Positions 6,592-14,915 are shown, counted from the stretch's first letter. The stretch is DNA of 15,937 nucleotides from Candidatus Rifleibacteriota bacterium (GCA_016213865.1 JACQZL010000076.1:1-15937), one strand, 5' to 3'. The notes: generated by a model not told the origin, from the sequence alone. A program made the numbers and translations.

Positions 6592-9500
6592 TCACCAGCG
6601 GAGCTTGTACTCCATCCCCACCTTCGTCTCGTCGGGACGTAGATCCCGCATCAGCTCTTCGCCCAGGGACTTCGTTTCGAGGTTCTTGTCGAGCGTGATG
6701 GAGAGGTTCTTCTCGACATTGTACTGCACGCCCAGGTGATCGAGCGAGCCCTTCTCGGAGCCGACCCGGCCGTCCACCGAGACGAAGACGTTCTTCGAGA
6801 TGTACTTTCCCGCGCTGATCTGCGGAGTGAGCTGCTCCTTGCGGTCGGTGCCGGTGCGGATCAGATTGGTGTCGATGCGGAACTCGTCCAGGCCCATCGC
6901 GCGGCGGACGGCCGCCCCCACGGGCCGATTGAGGAACTGCTCGTCGAAGCGAGCCGAGAGCGGCGCGGCCACCATGCGGCCGACCACGGTGTCGCCCGGG
7001 GCCCCGGCCACCATCGTGTCGCTGCCCGTTGCCAGCATGGCCAGGATCTCCTCCTGCGTGTGGGCCGGCAGGGAACGCAGCGCGAAGCTCATGTGCTCGA
7101 CCGGACCGTTGACCTCGACGTAGACCTTCGTGCGCCCGATGTCCCTGGCCCCCCGCACGCTGATGTAGGGAACCGACGCGGGCCTCCGCCGTGAGGCCTC
7201 GAGCGGCGTCTGCCACGGGAAGAGGTCCTCGGCCGGAGGCGTGCGGTAGGAGACGGTGCCCGACTCGACGGCGAACCGGTGTCCCTGGAAGTAGAGGTGT
7301 CCGCGCACCGCGTTCAGCTCTCCGCCGAGGGTGTAGCCGGGCCCCTGGCCGTTCATCACCAGGGCGCCTTCCAGCTCCGCGTTGACCGCGTCGGACCGGA
7401 CCAGGAAGTTCCCCTTCGCCTCGCCTCGGATCTTGTAGTGGACCGAGTCGGGCATCGCCGCGAAGAAGCTCTCGCTCGAGGGGCCGTCGAAGAGCGCCAG
7501 GTCGAGGATGCCCTTGTCGAAGGTGAAGGACGTGTCGAGCTCGAGCCGGCTCGGCGCTCCCCCCACGTGCATCGAGACCTTCAGGGCCTCCATCGTCAGG
7601 TAGCGGTGGCCGACCCTCACGCCGTCCAGTCCGAGCGCAACGTCCCAGCGAGTCTGCAGCTTGTCCGTCAACGTCACGGCGCCGCTGCCCGTGAGCTTGC
7701 CGCCGGCGAGCTTTCCCGTCAGCTTCCGGAGCTCGGCCCGGTCACGCGTGAAGACCACGGTCATCTCGACCCCCGTCGCCGTCAGCCCGGTCGACCCGAG
7801 CGGCACCTTTCGGGCCGTGGCGGCCAGCAAGCCCTGCACGCGCGGGGCGGCCGGAGTACCCGAGATCGAGACATCGGCCTGGAACGTGCCGTCGCCCGCG
7901 AGCGGCAGCCAGGAGACGAAGAGCGACGCCACCGAGAGGGGCGTGGGCGGGAAGACCAGCCGCAGGTCCATCGGCGCTTCGCCCCAGGAGACCGCGAAGG
8001 GCGAGAGCGAGAGCTGGATCGGGATCCGCCCGCTGATCGAGCAGTCCTGCTTGCCCTGGACCAATGTGAGCTTGTCGACCGACAGCAGGCCGTTGCGGTA
8101 CGACATGCGTCCGGCGATCTCGTCCAGCAGGCGCGCCGCTCCCTTACCGGCCCTCGGACTGGGCACGCCGCCGAGATTGGGGCGCGTCAGCCGCAGGGCG
8201 GCCACGACAGTCGGCCTGACCAGCGACCCGGAGAGCTGCAGGGTTCCGAGGAGCCGGCCGGAGAGAGTCGTGCCTCCGATGGTGTCGAAGTGTACCGGCA
8301 GGTCGGCCATCGAGAGCTTGAAGTCCCAGCCGGAATCGGCCGGCCCGGCGACGCCCTCGAACGTCACGGTGCCGCCGGCGAGGCGGATGGTCGAACGCTG
8401 GAAGACCAGATGCCCCTCGCGCAGCACGCCAGCCACGGGTCCGAGCCCCACCAGTGGCCCCCGCTGCGTGGTGAGAGCCAGCTCCGTGATTCGGAACTCC
8501 ACTTCGGGAGGTTGGCCCGACGCCAGCCGGGCCCGGAAGGTGCCCGCCGCCTTGCCGCCACGCAAGAAGCCACCCTGCGCCAGCAGGAAGGCGACGTCGG
8601 GCAGGTTGAACTTGCCGGTGGCCGTTGCGGCCTTACGCCCTTGCGGGTCCCAGACGACCGCCGCCTCGAGCCTGCCGCGACCCGGCAGCGTGAGCGTCAG
8701 GTCTCCGGCCGCCCCCCTGGGCACGAGCTCGACGCCGACCTGGGGCACCTTCAGATCGAGAGCCGCCACGACCAGGTCGCGAATCCGCGCGTGGACCTCG
8801 TGGACGCCCCCCTGGACCTTCACGTCGGCATCCGCCAGGCCCCGCACGGCGGGCTCGAAGGCCTCCAGGCGCAGGCCTTGCACCTTCGCCACGAGATCGG
8901 GATGGCGCCCGGTCTCGAACAGACCGGAGACGCGAAGCGTCTGGTAGAGCGCCGCGGGCCCCGACCCCTCCAACACGTCGAGCCGCAGGCGGCCGGCGGC
9001 GAGTCTCCCCGCTGCCCGGAGGTTGCCCGCTGCCAGACCCGCAACCTTCACGTTCTTGGCCTGCAGAGCAAACGTCCCTTCCGTCAGGACCGGCGGCCAG
9101 GCGGTTCCGCGAAGCTCGAGCTCGCCACGCATGCCCTCGCCCGAGAGGCCTTTCACGGGCGCCACCAGACTGAGCCACTCGATCGGCAGGTCTTGCACAC
9201 CGGCCTTCGCCCAGAAGACCCCAGCCAGGAGCGACAGCTCGCCCGTACCAGTGGCGGAGGCCTTGCCGCACCGGACCGTGGCGCTCTCCAGCCGCACCAA
9301 CCCCGGCGAGGCCTGGCCGCGCAACTGGCACTGCCCGTCGCCCGGCACGGGCAGCTCCAGGTGGTCCACTTCGACCGTGAAGGGCCAGGGGCCCGGGCCG
9401 GACAGCTCCACTCGCCCCGACGCCGTCGCCGCCGGTCCGAGCCGAGCGAGAGCGGGGACTCGCGCCGCCCGGACCCGGTCGAATCGGACGGTCAGGGACG

Positions 9501-10617
9501 GCCAGGCCTGGCCCGGAACGAACTTGCCTTCCAGACTGGCCTGTCCGGACAACGCCGACACGGTGGCCAGGAGCTCGATCGGAGAGCCGGTGCGCCAGGC
9601 GGCCGTGGCCCGCAGCACCTCGACCGGTCCGGGCCACGAAGGCCCGGTGACCGTGGCCCCCTCGACCAGCGCCTCCGCGTCGCTCGAGACATAGAGAGGC
9701 GGGAGGTTCGAAAGGTCCAGCCGGGACCACTCGCGCGAACGGTCCTTCGGGTCGGGCTCGTGCGTGCGGACCGTCCAGTTGCCCCTGCCCCCGACTCGGC
9801 CGGTAAGACGGGTCCCGGCCCACGCCCGCGGCTCGGAGGCGGGGCGTGCCACGGACGTGCCGGCCTCACCGGCGGCCGCGGAGGCCGTCGGCGTTGACGT
9901 CGGGGCCGTCCGGTCGACCCCGGCGGCAAGGTCCAGTCCCACTCCGGCTGCCAGGGCCGCCGGGTCCTCGCCGCGGAAATCTCGCTGGCCTTCCCAGCGC
10001 CAGTGGCCGACACCACTCTCGGGATCGTAGTTGCCCTGAACGGTCGCGCGCGCCGATTGCCAGCCAACCTGGGCCCGCCCAGCCAGTCCGATCGCGCTCC
10101 ACTCGAGGAAGACGTCGTCCAGGGCCAGCGTCTGGGCCTTCTTCCACGGGAAGTCGCCGGAGAGGACCAGAGTGCCCTTGTCGAGCGTGACGGGGACTCC
10201 GGGGAGCTCCTGTTTCAGCAGGCGGAAGAGCGGCACCAGACGGTGAAGCTCGATCTCGGCCCCGCGCCGTTCGACCTCGAGGACCGCATCCTTGACCTCG
10301 AGCTGGGTAGGGGCCAGCCGCCTGCGAGTGAAGAGCATCGGGAGAAGGTCGTAGCGAACGCGCACGGTCGGCAGGGCCACCCGTACGGCCGTCCGGCCCG
10401 GCACGCGGCTCACGAATTCGAGCTCGTGCAGGACCATGCCCTCGAGGAGGTTGCCCGTGACGGCAGCGACCCGTCCGCTGCCTTCGCCCAGCTCGCGCAG
10501 GGCCGTCTCGATGCGCATCGCGATGAACCGATGGGCGTAGGCGAGCCCGACGCCGAGCAGTCCCAGAAAGACGCACAGGCCGTAGAACAGCCGCATGTAG
10601 CGTGTCGAGAGCCTCAC
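6592..10617 (-). CDS. tamB: TamB-like inner-membrane-anchored protein (DUF490 C-terminus)
   Basis: TamB proteins are anchored in the inner membrane and span the periplasm. They support outer membrane protein assembly with TamA and are implicated in phospholipid transport to the outer membrane. With the GTG start at 10617 the product is 1341 residues, in the family range. An Arg-rich start leads into a single anchor helix (LFYGLCVFLGLLGVGLAYA, about residues 10-28). A very long region of repetitive beta strands follows. The C-terminal domain has the typical pattern: GHLYFQGHRFAVESGTVSY, SLPAHTQEEILAMLATG, ISAGKYISKNVFVSVDG, and a final aromatic (LRW). Start choice is uncertain: GTG 10617 has AGGT five bases upstream, ATG 10596 would begin right at the anchor, and TTG 10683 has no ribosome site. 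No tamA/Omp85 gene lies next to it. It is divergent from the AAA gene. Confidence 0.9.
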   Translation of the reverse strand: MRLSTRYMRLFYGLCVFLGLLGVGLAYAHRFIAMRIETALRELGEGSGRVAAVTGNLLEGMVLHELEFVSRVPGRTAVRVALPTVRVRYDLLPMLFTRRRLAPTQLEVKDAVLEVERRGAEIELHRLVPLFRLLKQELPGVPVTLDKGTLVLSGDFPWKKAQTLALDDVFLEWSAIGLAGRAQVGWQSARATVQGNYDPESGVGHWRWEGQRDFRGEDPAALAAGVGLDLAAGVDRTAPTSTPTASAAAGEAGTSVARPASEPRAWAGTRLTGRVGGRGNWTVRTHEPDPKDRSREWSRLDLSNLPPLYVSSDAEALVEGATVTGPSWPGPVEVLRATAAWRTGSPIELLATVSALSGQASLEGKFVPGQAWPSLTVRFDRVRAARVPALARLGPAATASGRVELSGPGPWPFTVEVDHLELPVPGDGQCQLRGQASPGLVRLESATVRCGKASATGTGELSLLAGVFWAKAGVQDLPIEWLSLVAPVKGLSGEGMRGELELRGTAWPPVLTEGTFALQAKNVKVAGLAAGNLRAAGRLAAGRLRLDVLEGSGPAALYQTLRVSGLFETGRHPDLVAKVQGLRLEAFEPAVRGLADADVKVQGGVHEVHARIRDLVVAALDLKVPQVGVELVPRGAAGDLTLTLPGRGRLEAAVVWDPQGRKAATATGKFNLPDVAFLLAQGGFLRGGKAAGTFRARLASGQPPEVEFRITELALTTQRGPLVGLGPVAGVLREGHLVFQRSTIRLAGGTVTFEGVAGPADSGWDFKLSMADLPVHFDTIGGTTLSGRLLGTLQLSGSLVRPTVVAALRLTRPNLGGVPSPRAGKGAARLLDEIAGRMSYRNGLLSVDKLTLVQGKQDCSISGRIPIQLSLSPFAVSWGEAPMDLRLVFPPTPLSVASLFVSWLPLAGDGTFQADVSISGTPAAPRVQGLLAATARKVPLGSTGLTATGVEMTVVFTRDRAELRKLTGKLAGGKLTGSGAVTLTDKLQTRWDVALGLDGVRVGHRYLTMEALKVSMHVGGAPSRLELDTSFTFDKGILDLALFDGPSSESFFAAMPDSVHYKIRGEAKGNFLVRSDAVNAELEGALVMNGQGPGYTLGGELNAVRGHLYFQGHRFAVESGTVSYRTPPAEDLFPWQTPLEASRRRPASVPYISVRGARDIGRTKVYVEVNGPVEHMSFALRSLPAHTQEEILAMLATGSDTMVAGAPGDTVVGRMVAAPLSARFDEQFLNRPVGAAVRRAMGLDEFRIDTNLIRTGTDRKEQLTPQISAGKYISKNVFVSVDGRVGSEKGSLDHLGVQYNVEKNLSITLDKNLETKSLGEELMRDLRPDETKVGMEYKLRW

Positions 10618-10759
10618 ACGGGACCTGCGATCAGACAGAGCCACCCGGCGCCACGGCGGCTGCCGGAGAGGGCACGGGAACAAGACCAGGAGCTTTCACG
10701 ATCGGGTTGGATGCCGGCGCGCGAGCCGCGGACCGCACTCGGGCCCCGGAGGCGTGCCG

Positions 10760-10789
10760 TTACGCTGACTTCACCGTCCATGATACATT
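10760..10789 (+). promoter_or_regulatory. Candidate promoter of AAA-PLD operon
   Basis: TG-A-TACATT at 10781-10789 is an extended -10 match. Upstream at 10760-10765 there is only a weak -35 (TTACGC, 18-base spacer). It lies in the 240-bp divergent spacer shared with tamB. Just downstream, GGGGA (10793-10797) and TCCCC (10803-10807) form a small inverted repeat that could be an operator or leader hairpin. Confidence 0.35.
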
Positions 10790-10857
10790 TGCGGGGAGAG
10801 CTTCCCCTGATTTCGTTATCGGACCGGGCGGTACGGCCGCCGAAGGAGCCAGCTCGA

Positions 10858-12303
10858 GTGAACAAGTTGGATGAGATCCTCAGAAAGCAGGTCCGGCGCC
10901 CGGACAGCGAGCCCGCCCAGCCGCAAGCCGAGGTCGCGCCGCACCTGTCGGAGGCCGACGTGAGCACGGTCCTTTCGAACGTGCGGCAGGCCCTGGAGAC
11001 GAGCAACGAACCCGGTCGGGCCCCCGGAGGCTTGCCCCCTGCCCCGCGCGACCTCGACGACACGGGCCTCCAGCCCAACTTCATCGGGGACCTGATCCTC
11101 AAGCACCTCTACTACCAGACCGAGATGCGCAGCATCGACATCGCGGACCGCATCGGCCTTCCGTACGGAGGGGTCACGGAGCCGATCCTCGATGCCCTGA
11201 AGGCAGACCGGTGCGTGGAGATCCGCGGCGGCCAGAGCACGATGTCCTTCTCCTGGCGCTACGTGCTGACCAGCCGCGGCGCCGAGCGCGCCAAGGACGC
11301 CCTGGCGCGCAGCTTCTACGTCGGCAAGGCCCCGGTGACGATGGCCGACTACTACACGATGGTCACCGCCCAGACGACCCAGGTGGACGTGACCGCCGAG
11401 GACGTCCGCGCCGCCTACCGCGACCTGGTGGTGCCCGAGGACCTGCTGCGCAAGATCGGCCCCGCGGTCAGCAGCAACAAGTCGATCTTCATGTACGGCC
11501 CTCCCGGCAACGGCAAGACGTCGATCGCCGAGCGCATCTTCCGGGTCCTCTCGGGCACCCTGTGCGTCCCCCACGCCATCGAGATCGACAGCCACATCAT
11601 CAAGCTGTACGACCCGTTCTATCACCTCCCCGTCAGCACGGAGGAGCCCGACAGCATCGAGGCCAGGGACCGAAACCTGGCGCGCTACGACTGTCGCTGG
11701 AACCTCGCGAAGCGCCCGTTCGTCGTGGTCGGCGGCGAGCTGACGCTCGAGACGCTCGACCTGATCTGGAACGACTCGGCGCGCTACTACGAGGCCCCGT
11801 TCCAGCTCAAGTCGAACGGCGGCATCCTGCTGATCGACGACTTCGGCCGCCAGATCATCAAGCCGCAGGACCTGCTCAACCGCTGGATCGTGCCGCTCGA
11901 AAAGGGCGTCGACTACCTGACGCTGCACACGGGCAAGAAGTTCGAGGTGCCCTTCCGCCAGCTCGTCGTCTTCTCCACGAACCTCAACCCCGCGGACCTG
12001 GTCGACGAGGCCTTCCTGCGACGGCTTCGCTACAAGATCGAGATCCCGAACCCGCCCTACGAGGTCTACAACCAGATCTTCCAGACCGCCTGCGGAAAGC
12101 GGGGTATCCAGTACGACGAGGGGGCGGTCCTCTATCTGATGGAGCACAAGTACAAGAAGCTCGGGGTCGATCCCCGGGCCTGCCATCCCCGAGACCTGCT
12201 CGACATCATCGTGGACGAGGCCAAGTATCGCGGCGTCCCCCCGACCCTGACCCAGGAGCTGATCGAGCACGCCTGGGCCAGCTACTTCGTCAGCTACAAG
12301 TGA
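10858..12303 (+). CDS. Winged-helix AAA+ ATPase of unknown role
   Basis: This 481-residue cytoplasmic ATPase starts at GTG 10858, where AAGGAG (10843-10848) sits 9 bases upstream. The open frame extends further left only through the antisense of tamB. Residues 1-70 are polar and Pro-rich, probably a linker. Residues about 75-150 look like a winged helix (SIDIADRIGLPYGGVTEPIL and a basic wing). The AAA+ core has Walker A GPPGNGKT at 214-221 (K220), Walker B GGILLIDDFGR with D327/D328, a sensor-1 Asn in FSTNLNP (N375), and a candidate Arg finger in FLRRLRYKIEI. The C-terminal lid includes RACHPRDLLDIIVDEAKYRG. A DNA- or protein-binding winged helix on an AAA+ motor suggests regulated remodelling of a partner, but I cannot name the substrate. 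It is followed after 13 bases by the PLD gene, presumably as one operon. Confidence 0.93.
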   Translation: MNKLDEILRKQVRRPDSEPAQPQAEVAPHLSEADVSTVLSNVRQALETSNEPGRAPGGLPPAPRDLDDTGLQPNFIGDLILKHLYYQTEMRSIDIADRIGLPYGGVTEPILDALKADRCVEIRGGQSTMSFSWRYVLTSRGAERAKDALARSFYVGKAPVTMADYYTMVTAQTTQVDVTAEDVRAAYRDLVVPEDLLRKIGPAVSSNKSIFMYGPPGNGKTSIAERIFRVLSGTLCVPHAIEIDSHIIKLYDPFYHLPVSTEEPDSIEARDRNLARYDCRWNLAKRPFVVVGGELTLETLDLIWNDSARYYEAPFQLKSNGGILLIDDFGRQIIKPQDLLNRWIVPLEKGVDYLTLHTGKKFEVPFRQLVVFSTNLNPADLVDEAFLRRLRYKIEIPNPPYEVYNQIFQTACGKRGIQYDEGAVLYLMEHKYKKLGVDPRACHPRDLLDIIVDEAKYRGVPPTLTQELIEHAWASYFVSYK

Positions 12304-12316
12304 GCGAGGCCCCTTC

Positions 12317-13966
12317 ATGAGACGAATCGCGCTGCTGGCAATCCTCTTCTCGAGCTGGGCGACGCTCCTCGGCTCGGACGCGCTCGCGGCGCCGCCCGCC
12401 GCCGGGGCCGCCGACTCCCGCGCCGTCTTCATCGCCGAGAAACCGGTCCTCTACGGCGCTCTGCAGGCGATGGTCCAGGCCGCCCGCCGCAACGTGCTCA
12501 TCCGGCTCTTTGCCTTCGCGGACAACGACGGATTGCTCTTCTGCTCGCGCGAAGACCAGCACCCGATGGCCGCCGGGTTCGCCGACGTGCTCATCCGGGC
12601 CAAGCGGGACAACCCCCGGCTCGACCTCGTCCTCGTCATCGATCCGATCAACTTCGTCGATTACCACCAGAACTTCGAGCTTCCCTGGCAACGCTGGGCA
12701 GAACGGCTGCGCGGGATGGGCGGCTTCTTCAACCCGCTGGCCAAGCGGCTCGAGCAGATGGTCGTGGTCAATCGAGCCTATCCCGAGCGGTACGCGCGAC
12801 TCGCCGGGAAGAAGACCGTCCGCGAGCGGCTGCGCGACGCGGGAATCACGGTTCTCTCCACCAACCTCTTCCCCAACCCCGAGAAGAACGCCTTCTTCCG
12901 CACGAAGCCCGGCCGGGAAGAGCCGGCCGACGACGACGACCTGAGGCTGAAAGCCATCCGGCGTCTGCCGGACGAGTACCCGTCGATCGGGGACCGGATC
13001 GCGCTGGAGCGCAAGCTGGCGCTCTACCAGGGCATCTCGCTCGTGGGAGACCACCGCAAGTTCGCCGTCATCGACGATGGCACGCTGGCATGGAATGCCT
13101 CGATGAACGTCTGGGACAACGACTACTACAGTCCGGACGACGGCGTCGTCTGTTCGGGAGCGCTGGCCCGCGACCTCCTGGCGCAGTTCGAGGACGCGCG
13201 CCGTTCGTCGCTCTCGCTGTACGGGCCCCTCCACCGGGCGGGGAAGCTACCCGAGCTGGACCGGCAGTTCTCGAGTCCCGGATACGCCTTCTCTCCCGAC
13301 CCCCGGCCCCCGGTCCTGACGGTCGCGGGCCGGACGCTGGAGCTGTCACCGGCCGCGGGCACGGTGTTGCGTGACGGGGCCATCGCAGGCCGCCTGATCG
13401 AGGCCTTCGACCACCTCGAGGCAGGCGGGCAAGCCGACGTCTACCAGACGCTCATCACGGACCCGGCCTTGATCCAGTCGATCGCGAAGGCTGCCAGGCG
13501 AGGAGTGCGCGTGCGCGTGCTGACCGACGCCTACGAAAACGTGTATGGCCAGGACTGCTCGTTCATCCACGGCAGGGCTTTCCGGCAGTTCCGCGAGGCG
13601 ATCCTGGAGGGGGCCGCCTTGCAGGTGAAGGCCGTGGTCCCCGATCCCAGGGTCTCGGAGATCCACCGCAAGTTCGCGCTGGTCAGAGGCGAGCGCGACG
13701 ATGGCCGCTCGGAGGACTTCCTGCTGACCGGCTCGGCCAACTTCACGGTCCACAGCTCGGACGGGACTCAGCTCGAGCAAGACATCCTCTTCACGCACGG
13801 AGCCGTGATCGAGCAAGCCCGGACCTGGTTCGACGCCGCCTGGACCAACCGGATAGAGGGGGAGCAGAACATGGTCCCCCGTCTCATCCGTCAGGCCTGG
13901 AGGCCCAAGGACTTCATCGGGACGGGCGCCACCTGGTTCCTCTCGCTCTTCGGCCTGGGCGGCTGA
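12317..13966 (+). CDS. Exported phospholipase D-like protein, two HKD-type sites
   Basis: The product has 549 residues. A Sec signal peptide covers about residues 1-25 (RRIALLAILFSSWATLLGS, cleavage near ALAA-PP), so it should act in the periplasm or outside. The first PLD site is complete: GDHRKFAVIDDG with H246, K248 and D253, then NASMN. The second is HRKFALVRG with H450 and K452 but Arg at the Asp position (457), followed by an intact GSANFT. PLD enzymes combine two such motifs into one phosphodiester-cleaving or transferring site, so activity is plausible but not certain. Substrate classes include phospholipids and nucleic acids. Nothing here decides between them. ATG 12317 has GAGG about 7 bases upstream and lies 13 bases after the AAA stop, so the two are probably co-transcribed. 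Confidence 0.92.
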   Translation: MRRIALLAILFSSWATLLGSDALAAPPAAGAADSRAVFIAEKPVLYGALQAMVQAARRNVLIRLFAFADNDGLLFCSREDQHPMAAGFADVLIRAKRDNPRLDLVLVIDPINFVDYHQNFELPWQRWAERLRGMGGFFNPLAKRLEQMVVVNRAYPERYARLAGKKTVRERLRDAGITVLSTNLFPNPEKNAFFRTKPGREEPADDDDLRLKAIRRLPDEYPSIGDRIALERKLALYQGISLVGDHRKFAVIDDGTLAWNASMNVWDNDYYSPDDGVVCSGALARDLLAQFEDARRSSLSLYGPLHRAGKLPELDRQFSSPGYAFSPDPRPPVLTVAGRTLELSPAAGTVLRDGAIAGRLIEAFDHLEAGGQADVYQTLITDPALIQSIAKAARRGVRVRVLTDAYENVYGQDCSFIHGRAFRQFREAILEGAALQVKAVVPDPRVSEIHRKFALVRGERDDGRSEDFLLTGSANFTVHSSDGTQLEQDILFTHGAVIEQARTWFDAAWTNRIEGEQNMVPRLIRQAWRPKDFIGTGATWFLSLFGLGG

Positions 13967-13977
13967 GAGGCCGTAAC

Positions 13978-13995
13978 GACGCGAGGCAGCGCGTC
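13978..13995. other. Short hairpin between convergent genes
   Basis: GACGCG (13978-13983) and CGCGTC (13990-13995) form a 6-bp stem with a 6-base loop, 12 bases after the PLD stop. There is no U-tract, so it is at best a weak or Rho-assisted terminator. The rest of 13967-14066 shows nothing else. Confidence 0.3.
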
Positions 13996-14066
13996 AACGG
14001 GAACGGAACGGAGCAGTCGCGAAGACCGCGCAGGTGCTCCGACGTTCCCCCCCGTGCGTCACCCGG

Positions 14067-14255
14067 TCACTGGACCATGAGAAGGTGACGCGCAATGCCC
14101 GGCAGGTAGGGCTTGAGGTAGAGGAAGAGCAGCACTGCCAGCACCAGCAGGCTCAAGTTGCCGGCGTCGAGGGCCGTGAGCGGCCGGAAGACGAGACCGA
14201 GCAGCCGAGCTATCATCCCCACGGGGAGCAGCAGGGCATTTTCGAGTTTCCGCAT
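14067..14255 (-). CDS. Small two-helix membrane protein, 62 aa
   Basis: The frame starts at ATG 14255, where GGAGG lies 8 bases upstream on the minus strand. The longer open frame to 14342 has no such site. The product begins MRKLENALLLPVGMIARLLG, and its middle is strongly hydrophobic (LSLLVLAVLLFLYL), ending KPYLPGIARHLLMVQ. It probably forms one amphipathic or short helix and one transmembrane helix in the inner membrane. Third codon positions are strongly G/C, as in the real genes around it. I do not recognise the family. It is convergent with the PLD gene and lies beyond the terminator at 14381-14400, so it is probably transcribed separately. Confidence 0.6.
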   Translation of the reverse strand: MRKLENALLLPVGMIARLLGLVFRPLTALDAGNLSLLVLAVLLFLYLKPYLPGIARHLLMVQ

Positions 14256-14380
14256 CTGGAGCACCTCCGGACAGCCGGCCACCTGGCTTGCTGTCCAACG
14301 GTCTCCACACGTCAAACAACGTGCCAGCGGCGATCTGGCCAAAAACGCCCGCGCCGAACCCTATCTGGGCAAAGAAGAGG

Positions 14381-14400
14381 GAGGCCCGTGTCCGGGCCTC
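14381..14400 (-). terminator. Intrinsic terminator of the small-gene pair
   Basis: GAGGCCCG (14381-14388) and CGGGCCTC (14393-14400) form a perfect 8-bp stem with a 4-base loop. On the minus strand the hairpin is followed by a pyrimidine/T-rich tail (CCTCTTCTTTGC). It lies 24 bases after the stop of the 55-aa gene, so it should end minus-strand transcription there. Confidence 0.65.
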
Positions 14401-14424
14401 CCACACGTGCGCTCGTTCCTCGTG

Positions 14425-14592
14425 TCAGTTGATCGCGACCGTGGTCGTGGCGTCTTCGCGCCCAGTGATCCGCAGGACCTCGACTTGCGAGTCTCCTGCA
14501 AAGCTCTGCTCCGAGGGGAGCACCATGTAAACCTCGTAGCTGTCGTCGAAAAGCTGTAGCTGGCGCATGAGCGCCGAGTGGCGATTCCTCAA
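14425..14592 (-). CDS. Small hypothetical protein, about 55 aa, TTG start
   Basis: The reading frame ends at TGA 14425-14427. The best ribosome site on this strand, AGGAGG, stands 8 bases before a TTG at 14592, giving 55 residues. An internal ATG at 14568 would give 47 but has no such site. The product reads MRQLQLFDDSYEVYMVLPSE and ends REDATTTVAIN. It is acidic, with alternating hydrophobic residues that suggest beta strands, and has no signal or membrane helix. It lies 30 bases behind the 58-aa gene and just before a terminator, so the two look like an operon. I do not recognise it. Confidence 0.55.
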   Translation of the reverse strand: MRNRHSALMRQLQLFDDSYEVYMVLPSEQSFAGDSQVEVLRITGREDATTTVAIN

Positions 14593-14622
14593 GGGCGGGT
14601 CCTCCTGGGCGGGGCGGGGGGG

Positions 14623-14799
14623 TCAGAAGAGCAGCATGGTCCGGGTGAGAATGTCGGTGGGCAAGCCGGAGTGCTTGCGGGTGCGAGTCCGCTTCCTGCC
14701 TGGCGTCTGGGAGAGCAGGGCCGAGGTCGGGCGGCCGTGCTCGAGGGTGTGGGTGGCCGTCTGGAACAGCCGGTTGGCTTCGTTTCGCTCGTGCTTCAT
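14623..14799 (-). CDS. Small basic hypothetical protein, 58 aa
   Basis: The start is ATG 14799, with GGAGGA 7-8 bases upstream on the minus strand. The longer open frame to 14934 lacks a comparable site. Third positions are about 90% G/C by my count, so coding is likely. The product reads MKHERNEANRLFQTATHTLE and then a basic middle (PGRKRTRTRKHSG), ending LPTDILTRTMLLF. The basic patch could bind nucleic acid. There is no hydrophobic segment. It lies 172 bases after lpxI and 30 before the 55-aa gene. No family is recognised and no function is assigned. Confidence 0.55.
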   Translation of the reverse strand: MKHERNEANRLFQTATHTLEHGRPTSALLSQTPGRKRTRTRKHSGLPTDILTRTMLLF

Positions 14800-14883
14800 A
14801 GCTGGTTCCTCCTCGGCCCCCGGTGGCGGCCGGAGGCAACTCGAACGCCTCGCGCCCCAGGGAGCGTCACTCCTTCTATCGGC

Positions 14884-14915
14884 GATCCGGGCCGCGAGTT
14901 TAGAGAGGCCGGATC
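14884..14915 (-). other. Hairpin in the lpxI to small-gene spacer
   Basis: GATCCGGGCC at 14884-14893 pairs with GGCCGGATC at 14907-14915, a 9-bp stem with one bulged G and a 13-base loop. It follows the lpxI stop on the minus strand and precedes the 58-aa gene. It lacks a U-tract, so it could be a Rho-assisted terminator of lpxI, an operator, or a leader structure of the small genes. Confidence 0.35.

Noticed and set aside
7279..9897. 872-codon open frame antisense to tamB
   Set aside because: The composition (Arg/Gln/Gly/Glu-rich, no domain) is that of an antisense shadow, and the opposite strand has a coherent TamB protein.
10003..10857. N-terminal extension of the AAA gene
   Set aside because: It overlaps tamB antisense and the divergent promoter region. 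GTG 10858 has AAGGAG at 9 bases and starts sensible protein.
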